A DNA stretch of 64,000 nt from Chimonanthus salicifolius (taxonomy: Eukaryota > Streptophyta > Magnoliopsida > Laurales > Calycanthaceae). Numbering within the stretch: position 1 is the first letter of the stretch; each line of letters begins with the position of its first letter. Under the pieces are notes generated by a model, which saw only the letters and a list, made by a program, of their open reading frames with translations, did not search any database and was not told the DNA's origin. Below are positions 9,792 to 24,362 of the stretch, one piece after another. The DNA is taken from NCBI GenBank assembly GCA_013350335.1, contig CM023541.1:38308739-38372738 (forward strand). Reading direction: 5' to 3'. Both the position numbers and the translations under genes were made by a program.

Positions 9792-12264
9792 CCGGCCACA
9801 GACAATAGACAAAAGAGGTGTAACATTGCTCAAGTGGCATGGCATCATACATTTTGTAGTGCTACTAATTAACATATATCATGTGTACAAATTTACTCAT
9901 AAATTTGTTCAATTGTCGTATTATTATTGATGGTGCCATCAATTGTGTGGTGCCTAAAGACCAGAGGATCCATGATCCAAAAATGGGTGATGTATATGGA
10001 TAGTTGTACTTGTAGTAGACATATATTTTTCATAAGGGATTTATTTGGTGGGTCAGAATTTCTTAAAATAAAATTTTAAATTAAACGGGTTTTGAATTTG
10101 TATGTTTCTTAAACTCAATAATGTTTTAATTTGCAAAAATAGTTTAGTTGGCTTAAGTTTTTAACACTAAATTAGAGATCTTGAGTTCTGAGGCGTCAGA
10201 CTTGTGAATGACTTTATTAATATGAGGAATTAATTTTATAGAGTAAAAATACTTGTATAATATTTTTTCTTAAAATTTAAACTTTAATAAAATATTTAAT
10301 GTGGCAGTGCACATGTGTAAAGGTCTGAGTAGTTGGCATATATTTAACTAAGAGGACCCACCTCCAGTCTCCATGTATTATTGTCTTCTTGGGTAAAGCC
10401 CATTAAAAAGTGAGCAGTGGGCCTCACTCATTCATCATGTGGTTAAGGTAATGTGAGGATAAATTTGGCACTATAAATTTAGTACAGAAGACGATGATTT
10501 TCATTCCCATATCTCATATGTGTTGCATAAAATTTTAAAATATCTACAATAAATGTTAATGTGTCAATTGTACAAGTAAATTCTACAATAAATTGCACCT
10601 ATAAATATCTACGTCTAAGAAAAAAATTCACAAGGGTCAACTTGGGCTTCACATGGGACTGTCTGGGATTCAAATTGACAACCAGTCCCTTCTCACACTT
10701 ATTTTTCTCCTGTCAATTGTATCCATCACTTAATTTAGATTCATTTTGATTTGATCACATCGTTGGATTAAAGATTCATTCAAAACTAACTCCATTTTTA
10801 TTATTCAAATTATAGTTCGTCAAAATCAACCGTTGATCTAAACTTTTGTAAGAAGCATCATATACATCACGGTGAACACGTTGCATATTGTCTCATATGT
10901 ATTGCTATTTTTACTTTTTGTTGGCAATCCATAACAACCAATACATATCATTGCGGCTGTACAACGGCTATATCGGCCAATACTGCATAGTATATCAGCG
11001 ATTGCACTTTTTAATTTTTAAATAAAATGGTTTTGACCGTGTTTCAAGTTAAATTTCATTTCATTTTAAAAAAGGTTTAGAAGCAAGTTGTTCAATTTTT
11101 TAGTTATTTTGTGTTATTTTCATCAATTTTAACATTTTTTAGTATTTTCTTCAAATTTTAACTCTAATTTAATTTCAAATTAAGACTTTTTAAATAATTT
11201 AATTAAATAATATTCAATGTTTATGAAATTCGATAGAGATATGTTAATTTCATCAATATAGTTTAGTTATTAATTTTTTCCACACCCGACATATAGGTTG
11301 ATGAGGTCATTGTCAAAGACTACCCGGAGGACGAAATTTTGTCAATTGCCATGGACTTTTATAAACAATTTTACGACGGCAAATGTAAGATGCGAGAGGC
11401 CAACAAGGGCTATAATTTGGCAGACCTTATGCATGAGACCCAATTATTGCCCATGGTCCGCACTTGCCTACATGGATAGGGAACACGCCACCTTGATTCT
11501 TTCGTAGGCTACGTATCGATGAGGGATAAATTTTTCAACTATTACCTTTGACTAGGAATTGAACATGGATTACCCTTATCGAGGGATTACTTTTATCTTG
11601 TTTAATAATTATAGGAGTAAAGTTAAAATTTACCTTTAAAGAAAAAATATTATTTGGTAACTGTCAGCAGGGGTAACCTGACATATCAATAATTTTATGA
11701 AAATTAATAATTTTTTTAAATCCATATAATATAAGAAATAAAAATAAAATTTTATGAAATGTAATTATTAAATAATATTCATCATTTAAAAATATTTTTG
11801 CTCCATAGGTGCAAAGAGAGAGTAAAGAGGGATAAGATTTTCCTGAAAACCTCCATGCTCCAAAGGATTTTCATAAACAGAGGAGAAGGGATAAAATTTT
11901 GAATTTTACCTTCATCCCTCAATTACCAAACAAGGGTAATGGAGGGTGATCCCCCATTACTCCCCTTACCCGCCATCCAAATGGAGCCCTTGAGTTATTT
12001 GTGCACGAAGGAGATTCTATTTAGACTTTCCATCTTACCGATCCATGTGAGTCACCTTTTGCAACCATCAATAACTTCGTGAGAGTGTAAATGGATTTGA
12101 AGAAGGGTGGGTGTGCTAGAGATTTCTAAAGGGACAAAGAATAAAGTGACTCTATTAAAAGACTCTTGAGTGAATGGTGCAACTTTCCTCCCATTGGATG
12201 GGACACAATGGCAAAGACTTTGATAAGATGGTGTGGTATTCATTTTTCTTTCTTTTTTTTTTAC
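9789..12264. other. AT-rich intergenic DNA with one gene-like scrap
   Basis: No gene is recognised. At about 11299-11460 one frame reads VIVKDYPEDEILSIAMDFYK and then a KGYNLADLMHETQLLPMV segment before a stop. The composition looks protein-like but the family was not recognised, so it may be a captured gene fragment or a decayed transposon protein. GCCGATAT-like segments near 10965-11000 recall the MITE at 14504. Confidence 0.4.
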
Positions 12265-12660
12265 TTTTAGTTACCATTTGAAAGCTATAAATAGTGGCTA
12301 CATTTGACCGATTGAGAGAGGAATGGGGATGAACATTATTTGAAGAAAAAATTTGAAGTTGACATATATAAGTGAATACTTTTCAAACTCATCCATTTGA
12401 AGTTGACATATATAAGTGAATACTTTTCAAACTCATCTGAGTAGACTCAAGTGGATCAATTAAAGAAATTGTACCAATTTTAACCATTACAAAGCTATAA
12501 ATAGAGGTCACATTTGGCTGATTGAGGGAAGAATGGGGATAAACATTATTTGAAGAAAAGATTCGAAATTGACATATATAAGTGAATACCTTTCAAACTC
12601 ATCCATGTAGACTCAAGTAAACCAATTAAAGAATTTATATCAATTTTAATGTACACATAT
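12265..12660. repeat. Tandem duplication (about 215 bp) with a nested 49 bp duplication
   Basis: Two diverged copies begin AAAGCTATAAATAG (12281 and 12490) and include GACATATATAAGTGAATAC. Inside the first copy a segment of about 49 bp (GAAGTTGACATATATAAGTG onward) is itself exactly duplicated (about 12352-12449). The nested one is the younger event because it is nearly perfect. Confidence 0.85.
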
Positions 12661-14503
12661 TTATACGAGTACGCTAGATGATATTCTAGAGAGTTATCCT
12701 TAATTCACAATATCTTTATTTATTTGAACCATTTACTCAAATTCATTTAAATCTAGTTGTTTAATATATTCCCACCAGAAATGCTTTCTCCCCATCATCT
12801 TCCTCATAAACTCATATATAAATATCTATTTGCATTATATATTAAAAGAATCCACAATTGATAAATTAATGAATATTCATGTTGGTTGACATTAAAATAT
12901 TGAATTTTTAAAATTTGATAAAACATTTTCACAAAATTGTCCTAAAATTCTAGTAAGGCGTGAACACAAACCCGAAAGAATTGGTGTGTTGGGCAAAAAC
13001 CCGTCTCAATAAGTAGGAGTCTAGAATTCAATTCTATCTCACCTTAAAAGAGTTACTCTCTCGTGATCTTACTTGGTGTGTGTGGTGGTAGAGAGGCTAG
13101 TAAGATATTTAAGAATCTTTGAACACCTCAATTATAAAAAAATCAGACATGATCACGATAAATTGGATTTTTAAACCATTAACTTGAAATTGGTTAATTT
13201 GCTACGAAAATGAATAGGGTCAATCAACTTCTTCAGTTGGTTAATATAGTCAATTTGATTTTTTTTTATTATTGAGTTCATTCAAAATTGTCAACCAAGT
13301 CAATTGAAGCCCTACCAGATACACTACTATAAAATAATATTTTTTGTTGACAGGATTCATTTGTGAGAATTCTACCCAAAATTGATGGCGTTGCAGAGAG
13401 ATCATTTCTATTCAACAAGTGGGGGTATTCAATGATCCAGTTCATGGATGGATTAGTGGAGACAAAGAAACAGAGAATGAGAGAGAAAACAAAGTTTAAA
13501 ATTTAAAATTGCCTGCTGACCGTTGAGAACAGTAAATGTGATGAGTTGGAGAGTTAACTTGTGGCCGAACCTTTCTGCTCAATCCGGCTAGTGTCCAATT
13601 GGAACTGACCCAATGCAACCATGGGCACAATCAAACTGATATTGTTACTTTGTTTTTCCTAATTATGTGAAGATTGATTTGATGGTTAAGAATTTTAATA
13701 AATTGTCTAAGAGATTATGAGTTCAAGTTTTACTCTTAATATAAATAAGAGTCATCTTTTCTAGTTTTACTCGATATGTGTGAATAGAGAGTTTTGTATA
13801 TTTTTCAAGAATTTAGTCAAGTGCTTTAAGAGACCCGTATACCTTGAACTTCAAAAAAAATATTTTAGATATGTATTGTAAGGAAAAGTGATTGGTACAC
13901 AAAAAATAAATGAAATATTCATTTTGTCTAAAACAATTTCAATCCCTCTTATTTCCCTCTCCTCATTTGTTTGGATAAAATGGATATTTCACTTAATTTT
14001 GGTGCACCAAGAGTAAAAGTGTTGATTCACCAATCAATTCCCTTTATGAGAACCTTTTAAAATTTTTTGTTTAATGTCTTGTTTAAAATGGGTAATCGAG
14101 AGAATTGGAACTTTATTTTTTTTATGAAAGGGTAGGTATATGATTAGGGTTGAAACTCAAGGTGCTCGGGCTGAGTTTTAATAACCCAATCCAACCGATA
14201 TCAAAATTATTGAATCCGAACCCGATCCGACTTGAATTGCTCAACCCAATTCAACTCGAATTGCTGACCCGACTCAACTCGAGTGCTTAATCGAATTGTT
14301 GTCCAACTCAGCCGAAGTGGTATATTCAATTTTTTGAGTGGTTGAAGCTGAGTCAATTCGAGTCAGGTTGGGTCAATTCTCATAGACGATTCGGCAACCG
14401 ATATCATGCTAAGAAGCCAAACAAGTGTCCAAAGCAACCCTTTTGGTGAAGTAGATCCAACCTCAACGAGAATGGTTGAATGAATCAATTATCAATTAAA
14501 ACC
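12661..14503. other. Intergenic, no gene seen
   Basis: AT-rich DNA. At 13321 CACTACTATAAAATAAT resembles the start of CACTA-type termini, but no partner end was found. Around 14170-14390 there are many diverged CAACTCGA/GAATTGCT short repeats of unknown origin. Confidence 0.5.
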
Positions 14504-14653
14504 AGGGGTCCAAAATTCGGTGGGACTGAGATCTCAGCATCTCTGCCGATATCTTAGTTCCACAATATCGGTCGATATTACTCTTTCTCTCTCTCTTTTG
14601 GGCCAAATCTCGGCCGAGACCAAGATATTGTATCGGCCGAGATTTGCACCCTT
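14504..14653. mobile_element. Small MITE-like element with CCGATAT repeats
   Basis: About 150 bp. The left end AGGGGTCCAAAATTCGG and the complement of the right end AAGGGTGCAAATCTCGG form imperfect terminal inverted repeats. The inside carries CCGATATCTTAG, ATCGGTCGATATT and GGCCGAGA-type palindromic pieces. The flanks are both A-rich (ATTAAAACC and AATAAAAACC), so an 8 bp target duplication is likely but not exact. Similar CCGATAT pieces occur at about 9585, 10970 and 23120-23260. Confidence 0.55.
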
Positions 14654-17600
14654 AATAAAAACCCACTGATGTACGACTGTAGTAGAACTGAATGGTTGTT
14701 GCAACTTAAAAGCAAAAAACTATCCCAACCAAGTTTTCAGATGCCAAAACTCGGTCCCAAACTGGGTTCACTCGACAGATTGCTAGCCCCAACTGAGTGA
14801 GTTTCTAGCTCGCTTTACACAAGTTGTATGGACTCTATTGCTGGCCCAGATACGGCTAAGTTTGATATTGCTAGCAGCAAAGGCAACTTCTCTCTTGGCC
14901 CCTTCGGAAGGACACACGAAGTTTTGCTGTAAAAACCCGACCTTGTACAGGCCGAAACTGGGTTTGAGCAGTAACATCAACTTAACTGAAACAAACTCAA
15001 AAAACCAATGATTAATGGCAGTAATTCCTTGCTTTATGGCCCAATTTAATCAACATCTTAAATTGATTAAATCAAAGACATAACTAGAAGAGAATTAGAA
15101 TTTACTTGAACAAAATGGAGGTGTACCTTGCTCCATTTGCAAAATAACCAAACTACTCACAGCTTAGACCAAGTCTTCCCCTAAATAAACAACCTACTCG
15201 CAGGTTAGACCAAGTCTTCCCAAGAATCCAAAGAATAAATTTTGTTCCTCTCAATTTGCCTTACTTAACAATGGTAGTCATCATCAACCATTGAATGGCT
15301 CCTTCCTCATTGGCTATACCGCTATAGTCTCTAAAATATATTATTGGTCACTATTTTCATTTTTCAAAAATTATTATTAGTTTTAAAAGTTAACTTGAAA
15401 GTGGATAAAAATATTTTTGACAATCATCAATTGAGGTTTCCATTTCATTTTTATCATTCATTTTAAGATTTTAGGAACTAATATATTAATTACGAATATT
15501 TTTTTAAAATGGTATAGTTGAAAAGTAAAATTAAAAAATCAAGTATAAATATATAAAATATGTTGATAATAATGGAAAAGTGATGTTATCTATTACAAAT
15601 AGCCAGACATCCTAACACGGACAAAATTTGTTAGGAGACACGGGATAAAATGAAATTCTCATTTTACATCTACTGGTTTACCACTCATCAAATACCGATG
15701 AACCATTAAAACATCATTCTGCATTTATATGTTTTACATATTAATTTACGGATACTTGATGAACGGTACACTAATAAAAATTTCACTTTATCACGTATCT
15801 CTAAAAATTTTAAATTTCAAAGTTACCCTCACTAGAAAAGTTAAAGTTAAATTAGATTCAATGGATTCAAATTTCAAATTGACCCATGTATGTCATATGA
15901 CTCTATAAAGTCGGCTATTGAAAGCCCACTATAAACAAGAGATTTGGACATTTGGTTAGTTTTGAATTAATGTCCGTACTGCAATTGTTATGACAGCTGA
16001 CATCCTGACATGTGCCTTCCATAGTTGCTCAACCATTAATCATCTTCATGAATCATGTATGACTTAAAAATAAAATCTTATTTTAAATTTTATTTCAATT
16101 GTTAAAAAATTAAATGAAAAAGTTGATTTTAAATATATTGAATAAATATTATAATGAAATTAATGGTGGTGGTGATGAATGTTGCATTGGTCTAGTTTAT
16201 TAAAATATAAGTTAAATTTCTTAGATAAGATTAATAATATTGGTAAAATTATAGATTAGGATCATCTCCAAATTAATTACAATTAACATTGGATTTTTTT
16301 AAAAACACATTGTTCATTAATTGAATGTTACTCATAATTTTATGAAAATCATTTTTTATTCAGATAGCTGACTTGATAATGTGAATATTTTTCTTAATTA
16401 AGTAAAATTTTTTTTGAAGACAATTTTGGGTGAAATGTTTTAAAAATCCACAATTTTGAAAAACTATAAATGACTGTATTTATTCTTTTATATATGTTTG
16501 TAGAAAAGATGCTGAAATAGAAAATGATTTTAATAAAAAAACAGTTTTTATGCCAACTTTTCTTTAGGAAATCATTAGTGCGAGTTTAGAAAATTTTAAA
16601 TTTTTGAAAAAAAAATTCTAATAAAAAAAAGTAAAAAGAAAATAATGATAATTTTCCTACACTACAAGTCAACGTTAATAGTCACTCATATCTTAACTCA
16701 ACCTATGACCCTAACCTATACCTATCCTCAACGCCCACCCTCCCAACCCATGGCTTATCATAAGTTCTTGACCAACATTTACCGCAACACTAAACATTAA
16801 TTTACAACCTAACCCACTCTATGAGTTGGGATTAATTGGCTTATTAATCTTGGGCCGGCAATTTTTAATTGCATTAAGTTTCCGCACTTGAATTTTTAAT
16901 TTCTCATTAAAATTGAATTTTTAGAACATTTTATTTTTACGGTAAATTAGGCATCAAAATTAGAACAATCTCTTCCCTTTAGTACCAGAATGAGAGTTGA
17001 GCATTATTAATTAGAACAATCTCTTCACTTTAGTACCAAGATGAGAGTTAAGCGTTATTCAACGTGACAGATTATGTTAGCGTAAAACTAGACCTTAATT
17101 TGTATCATTTTCTTAGATATTTACTTTATTAATTAGTATAGCGGTGTTAAATTAATGAAATATTTAAATTTCATTTCTATTATTTTTGTCTAAATTTGAT
17201 TATTTGAGTGGGAGTGAGCACAAATCTAAGATTAACTTGAAGCAACAATAAAATTGAATTCTATGAAAAATCATAATGGCAACTCTATGTGACACTCAAT
17301 CAGAGAAATTGACAATTATGGAAAATAAATTCTCAATTTTTATTTATAAAAAAATAAAATAATCAAAGAAACTTAATTTTGTAAAATAAGGTTTCTCTTT
17401 GCATTATACTATATAGCCTTGAGTGCAAAATGCTTCCTCCACTAGGTTGAAGGATTGCTTGGCTTGGAAGCAACTTCTCCAGCAAGGAATTCTTGGTGGG
17501 TAGCTACACATTAATGGGCATGTAGCATTATAACGAGGACAAGTATTAAATTAATCATTAAGAAAAAATATCTCAAGTATTATATAGAGTTGTTGGTTCT

Positions 17601-20600
17601 AGAAATTAATCGATGTGAGATTTTTTTTGTTATTTCACATTTGCCTTCACATGCAGTTATGCCCTGTGGTTCTATGTGAAAACTTCACACCTATTCTCAC
17701 GCAGAAACTGCTCTGATATCATGTTAGAAAATCATGAGTTGATAGTATTCTTGAAATAGAACTCATTATCAAAGCCTAGCTATTGAGAAAAGTGTGTATC
17801 GATTGTCATACGAAGTCTTTGATTTTTCAAATTAACTAACGTGAGATTTTTTATTAATTCACAAAAGGAGGTAGAGTGAAGGTGGCAGTGAAGTTAAAAC
17901 CCAGTGAAAGAACTACAAACTGTTTTGAGAAAATAAATAATTATTAAATTTGTATAAGTGAGATTAACAATGAATTACATGTCACTTTCTTAAAAAAATT
18001 GTTTTATTGAAATTAAGATCAGGGAGACCTAAAGTATGCCTTTGACGTGTGTAATGGGTCAATATATGAAAATTACAGCTCTTTTATTGTGATGCTAATG
18101 TAACTAAGGAGAGTCAATAAGATCTGAATGCTCAAATAATCAATGGCTCGGCCAACGTCGGAAACTGATGGGTTTGATAACAATGGCTCGGTTCCCTCAA
18201 GTGTTAGGAATATCTTGTTTATTTAATAAGAACTTCTGATGGTCTATATCTCATAAGGAGGGCTGATTGATAATATATGTTTTAAATTTAATGTTCAAAA
18301 TAATTAGATGGGTTTAAACTTTATCAAACAATAAGATTTAACTAATATTATTTTCTCATCTAATGTGTCAAAATATAGAATAAATACTTTGATACGGTAA
18401 TTTTTTTTTTTTAAATAACATGAGTATCTCCTCTCCATAGTGTTTAGTACGATACATTAAAAAGTATAAAAAAAATATTCTACGATTTTTTACACGTAAA
18501 TTAAAAAAAAAGAGTATAAAAAGTCTTTTAAATGTTCAATTTGGTCACCCATTTGCTGAACAAGTTTATTCAAATTATATTGATTGGGTTGAATTTAAAA
18601 CTTCAAGCCAACACATATTTGAGAGAAGGTAGTCTCAAATCAAACATGATCTTTCAATGCAGTTCGAATAAACTTGTGTTGAAATATGTGGGTTTTTTTT
18701 TTCTCTCTCTCTCTTTTTACCTCAACATAGTTATATTAGATTTGGTTAAATTAAATTAGATTGAATTAGAAGTGAACAAAAGCCAACAAAAATTAAGTGA
18801 CATTAAAGAATTTAAAGGCCTAATGCAACTTGATAACACAAAATTCAACTCACATATACAAATTCAAAATTGAGCACCACATGTAATATAAAAAACCCCT
18901 CCTAAATAAGATTATGATAAATATTTAAAATTACATAAAATTTGGGGCATTTAAGAAGTTGGGTTTGAGGTCAATGAGGGAAGATGAGGAATGAGTTTAC
19001 TATGTCGCTTTCCTAAAAGTTTTATCTTATCCATTAGAAGACTTGCTTGTCTCTTCAAAGCTTGATTTGATACATATTTAAGGGAGCCAACAAGATCCAT
19101 GTCCCACTTCAGTTTTCATTTTCATGAAATTAAATAGGTCAACAACAACTGCTGTGAGAAGTCAAGTTCATCTCTTTAATTTGTAAACTTAGTTGAGCAG
19201 ATAATAAATTTCTCTTCATTGTTATAATTTACTAGTTTAGAAGTTATTTTTATCATATTTATTTTAAATAAATTAATATAAAGTAAAATATTTTATTGTA
19301 TTATACAATTTGTCCATTTCAACATTTGAAAATAAGTTTGGTGCTGATTTGCACCACTATTGTATTATGTGCAGCATCTCTCATGATTGTTTCCCTTCAG
19401 TCTTTCTGTTTCCTTTTTTCGGTTGGGAATTCTCTCTTTTAGTGCTGATTTGCCTTCTGGATAGGTAGTATCAGACTTCTTTATTCTTTTAGTGGGTTGT
19501 TCGACCGTTGATTGTTTTTCTGCCTTGCCTGAGCTGTGGGTTTTTTTTATTATTTTGGGCTTTCTCCCCTTTAAATGAATAGTTAACCCATTACACTAAA
19601 AAAAACATTTGAAAATGTCTATAAAGATTTTTCAACAAAATTTAATGGGCAGACTGCTCTTTGATCAGGTTGAAAATGTATTGGGGTATACTGAAATGGG
19701 ATGTAAAAGGTTCATTCATCATCAATTGTGAAATATGATAAACTTGAGTTGAAGTTGAAGATGGTCACATTCTGTGACAGATACGAAACATTATCAGCAA
19801 TATATTCAGTGTGGTCCTTCGTCAATTATGTTTTAAGTGTCACGTGCACTTTCTGTAAGATTTAAATTAGTGATTAGGAACTAGTCTTATGAAGTTGGAG
19901 TTTTAAGTTCGATTTTCACATTATCTTAAAGGGTCACTCTCCGTAGAATTTTTTGATAAATGTAGGTAGAGAGGGCTACACATGACTCGAAAATTAGTCT
20001 AATACTCTAAAAGTTTCAAATACCTTGATTATAAAAAAATAAGTATAAATAGAAGAAACTCATTAACATTACTTTTTAGTTATGATCACTCTTCTTAAAG
20101 AGTGATTCGATGAGTTTTGAACTCTGAGATGAATGATAAGAAAACTTCATGAATTGTCTGAATTAAAATTTAATCAACTATGATTTAGCTAAATTCTTGA
20201 ATTATATTTATGCGTTGATCTTTTTACCTCTGTGTTGTGAAATTTAACTTCCAAGTGAATCAAATCTAACCCCTTCTCAATTAAGTGAGGTTTTTTTTTT
20301 TTTTTAAGATTTAGTTGAATTTTATTGGTCTCTACAACCTAATTCAATTTAGTAATTTTCTTTTTACTATATTTTAATCAAGTTGAACCAATTCAATTTA
20401 ATGGCTCAAGTTGAATTTCCAATTCTAATCGAAAATTTATTAATAAGTTTATATTAAAAAAAAAAAAGGTGACACATGACATTTCTATATTCTCATCAAA
20501 TAAGATAAGAGTTGAGGGGTTGAGAGCTCTCAAAATGAGAAGTGTCGGTAGGTCTTCAACCCTAACCTTATGTTTTATAAACCAACAATTTGCAGCTTTT

Positions 20601-22528
20601 ACTACATCGGTTGGTCAATCAAATCAGTAGTGGCAACAATAATGTGAAGCAAATAAAAAGAAGTGAATGTGACATGATTATCCTGAAATTAAATTATAAT
20701 TTAAATTTATCTGCGTTGACTAAAAGTCTTCCAGATGAGTTGGAATCTTTATGATACTTGGTGTTAGGAACATTGGTAACTTCATTGCTATAAAGAGATT
20801 TTTTGTTGCTTATTCAATATGTTAGTTTGTGTGTGGTGGTCTTAAGTTTTTGATGATCGGATATTTTTTATCTGAAAAATATATATATTTTTTAATTTGA
20901 GTTCTTTTTGACAAATTGAAATTTTTAATATTTAAAAATAAAAATAATTTCAATATGTTTTCTCAATTGACAATCAATTAAGGATACTCAAGTTGATGTA
21001 GAAAAAAAATATATTGTCCGATATGTTTTATATGTTGATCTCAAGGTCAAACAACAAAATTTTATTTTCAATAGATTTTGTTATTCTCATGTTTGTTAGG
21101 ATTTGATATCCATCTCAAAATATCAAACAAACATGTTAGGTGGAATAACTCAAGTTCTATATAAATCTCTAGATTTTCTTATGCACTTTCAACGTGGGAC
21201 TCGTTTGCAGTCAGTTCCAATAATTTCCTCTCGAATAAGGCTAATCATCCTGTCCACCTAGGGATCTCCTGAGTCCACATGAGATAGACTGAAACTTGAC
21301 TTTATGACTGGATATCTATTGCAAAAGACTAACATATTAGGTAAAATGATCTAAATCCTTAAAAAATACTTAAATCTCTCTGTACACTTTCAATGTCGTA
21401 TTTGTTCACAGCCAATCCCAAGAATGTTCAATATCTACACATTCCAAATATCTTAGTTGCTACAAGTACCCATTAAATAAACTTTTATTGAATATGGCAT
21501 GAAGTGAATCAAGAATAATTGAACTTCTACTATCTATCTTCAAATGGGAAGTTTCATATCATTGGCGAAGATGATAGGATCTACTAACAAAGAAACATAC
21601 ATTAGTGGAATATTTATTTTTGTCCAAAGAAACCTACTAGGTGGTACCATCCTGTTTCCTAACCAGATGAAAGAACTTAAAGGGACCAATGTTGCTTGAT
21701 CTATCAATGTTATGTTATGCCTCCCAATTCTAAATATAGTTTTGATATCAATTTGATGCCGCTTTATGTTGTGTTGTTGAAAAATTGGATGTACAATAGG
21801 TGATGTGAATTATCGAACTTATGTTCAGTGGTGATATATCAATCAAATTGAACTATCTAACGAACCCAATATCGGCCGGATGTGCTCCCGTCTAAAAGGA
21901 ATGTTGCATGCACACCTCGAGGGACAAGTGGTCCCAGAGTTCTAATATGCATGATTGAAATATGAGTTGCACTTTGAAAAATGAAATTAATTTAAAGCAC
22001 GCAAGCAAAACTTCGCTTGATTCAATCAACACTAGATGATATTAGCATCAATTTAGTAACCACTTATAAATAGAAGAGAACTTAGATTCCGCTCTCGTTT
22101 GTTGCATCCTAGTTCAAACTCGAAACCTCCCAACTCGAACTCAAAACGTTCTTGCTCAGACTCGAAACACCTGCAAGGCTTCAACGGACTTGTATTGAGA
22201 CACAGATCAGGCTTGGTGGGCCTTAAATAAACACACCTTAGCCTAATAAGGTCTTTTGACTGAAACCCAACACTTGGGACATTGAACTTGGAACAAAGAA
22301 GAAAGTCGAAACTATAAAAGAGGAACCAAAAAATGGGAGGTAAGAGTTTGCTTCACTCATGACTTATCGTCATAAACAATAAGACAAATAAAAAACTATT
22401 AATATTGTGATATTTCAATAAAAACGTGATAAATTTGAATAGTTATTAAAAAATTAGAAAAAATCAATAACTGATCAGTGTTTTTAAGAAACAATTTTTT
22501 CATTATTATCCCATTTTTCACCGGTATT
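14654..22528. other. Long AT-rich intergenic region without genes
   Basis: No convincing ORF, domain or RNA gene. Small features: a 51 bp direct repeat at about 16959-17060 (ATTAGAACAATCTCTTC units); a possible LTR/primer-site edge near 17708-17735 (complement of ATGATATCAGAGC); a T-rich LINE-3'-end-like segment at about 19360-19610; and diverged repeats near 21090-21450 that share a CACTTTCAA/GTTNGCAG pattern. Confidence 0.5.
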
Positions 22529-22870
22529 TTTTTTTTTTTTTGAACGAGAGGTTAGTATTTCATTCAAATAGAGAAAAAAACATAGAAAATGATACAATAG
22601 CCCATAGCCCACGCCAGGCGCCAACAAATTAACCAAAAATAGCTGGGACCACACATATAGACAAAAAAAAAAAAAGACAGCCCAGCTGAATTAGAAATAA
22701 AAAATAGGGCCTACCCACGAAGAAGGCAGGGCACCAGCACCAAAAAGGGACACAAAATAATAGGGTCCAACCCACAAAAACTAGTCAATATTAAGAACCC
22801 CATTCCTCAATCAGCCATGGGGATCATGTCCACCCATGCCGCACGTATTCTGAGTGAGCAGAGCGAGCTG
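22529..22870 (-). mobile_element. LINE 3' tail (probable)
   Basis: A run of T (about 22529-22545) is followed by TGAACGAGAGG and CATTCAAATAG. On the minus strand this reads as a 3' untranslated end with TTTGAATGAAAT and a poly(A) tail, as in plant L1 elements. No coding part is retained; the element would be severely 5'-truncated. Confidence 0.5.
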
Positions 22871-24362
22871 GCTGACCGACATAAGCGTGACCGTGCACCT
22901 CAAAGAAGAGAGGAGAGAGTAGATAGCAGACAGATGGGTCCGGGTACTCCAGTGGCCAGAGTCATGGTTGATGATGGATAAATTTGATTCTATTAATCTA
23001 TAATATAATCATGATTAAAATAGTTAGAATGTTGCTTTAAGGAGTTCTAGACTACACAAAATATGTATTTTTAGAAAAAAATGTTTTTCCCACCATCGTA
23101 GCTTAAACATGTGTAAAATGTGGCTGATAGATTACGTATCGGAAAAATCAAGGCCGATATGTATCAATCAAGGCCGAGATGGGTGATGGACGGACAAATG
23201 CATATCGGTCTGTTGCGTCCGATATGTCTCAATTCACATATATAAACGTATCAGTTCGCCAATATAAATGTATCAGCCTTTTATATCGACGAACTAATCT
23301 TTTTACTCAGACTCATAGTAGTTATTTAAATGTCGCTTTAACAAGTTTTAAAAAAAGATAAAATTCTTTTGAAACGATGATTGCACTCACACAACATAGA
23401 GATCCAATGGTGCATAAGATCTAAGGCTTAATCCAATAGTAGCTGTAAATTGAAAAGTGTCGGAAATGAATATGAATCTAATGCAAAGGATGTGAAGTAG
23501 ATTAAGAGGATAAATGTTATCTATTTAAAAAATAATTCTTTAATTCACAATATATCAATTTAAAATGAGTTATGTCACTAACTCTAACTATAGATACATG
23601 ACCGAGAGAGATGGAGATTTGGTCTGAAAGCTTGAAGGCTCATAAAAAAAATGAAATTGAGCTAATTTTAGTTCGAAAGATAATTGAGCTCAAGTTTCAA
23701 GTGGGGATAGGCCTCGAACACATGTTAAGGTCCAAAAACTCGAAAAGCTCAATTTTTAAGAAAAATATAATAAATCTATATTAAAAATAGCCTTGGCATG
23801 TTATTTACATATTGGATGTCTACATTAAACTCTTAATCCATTTTCAAATTCTCAACAAATAGCTAAAATTCGAAAATACATAAAGGAAAACAAATGAAAT
23901 GTGAAAAGTTAGTGCATGCATTAGTCCTTTTCGTTTGATTTAGGCTTTTGGTCAAGCACATGAGCTAATTGGGTTTAAGATTAGCCATAACATTTAAGGG
24001 TGTAATTTGTGTGAGGCCTAACTGGAGTTGACATACAAATAAAAAACATTAAATTTTTTGGCTTTAGCTTATTTGGGCTTGGGTTGGGCTCATATTTGAC
24101 TTTCAAATGTAAATGTCCAAATATGGCCGAGCAAGGCCCAGTGCAAGAAAGCTCAAGTTTAGTTCAAAAGACTTAAATTGTGTCGAAGTTTATAAAAAAC
24201 TTATTTTTCTTAAATGAAAAATGTTGAAATATTAAATTTATATAATATATGCTTTTATATATTTCTACAATAACATAAACTAATCCATTTTGGGCCAAGA
24301 AAGTCGTGACAACAAATAACCTCACATGCGCATTTTAGATTTGAAATTGGGCTTAGAGCATA
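22871..24362. other. Intergenic, no gene seen
   Basis: AT-rich. The GTATCGG/CCGATATG palindromic pieces at about 23120-23260 look like remnants of DNA transposons of the kind at 14504 and 55963. Confidence 0.5.

Noticed and set aside
9642..9930. ORFs of 75-77 codons on both strands
   Set aside because: They translate the (AT)n microsatellite and T-run (Ile-Tyr repeats, poly-Phe/Lys); no gene.
13321..13345. CACTA transposon end
   Set aside because: CACTACTATAAAA is only a loose match and no second terminus was identified.
17700..17760. A separate copia or TRIM element on the minus strand
   Set aside because: The complement of ATGATATCAGAGC next to TGTTAG resembles a primer site and LTR edge, but no partner LTR or purine tract was found.
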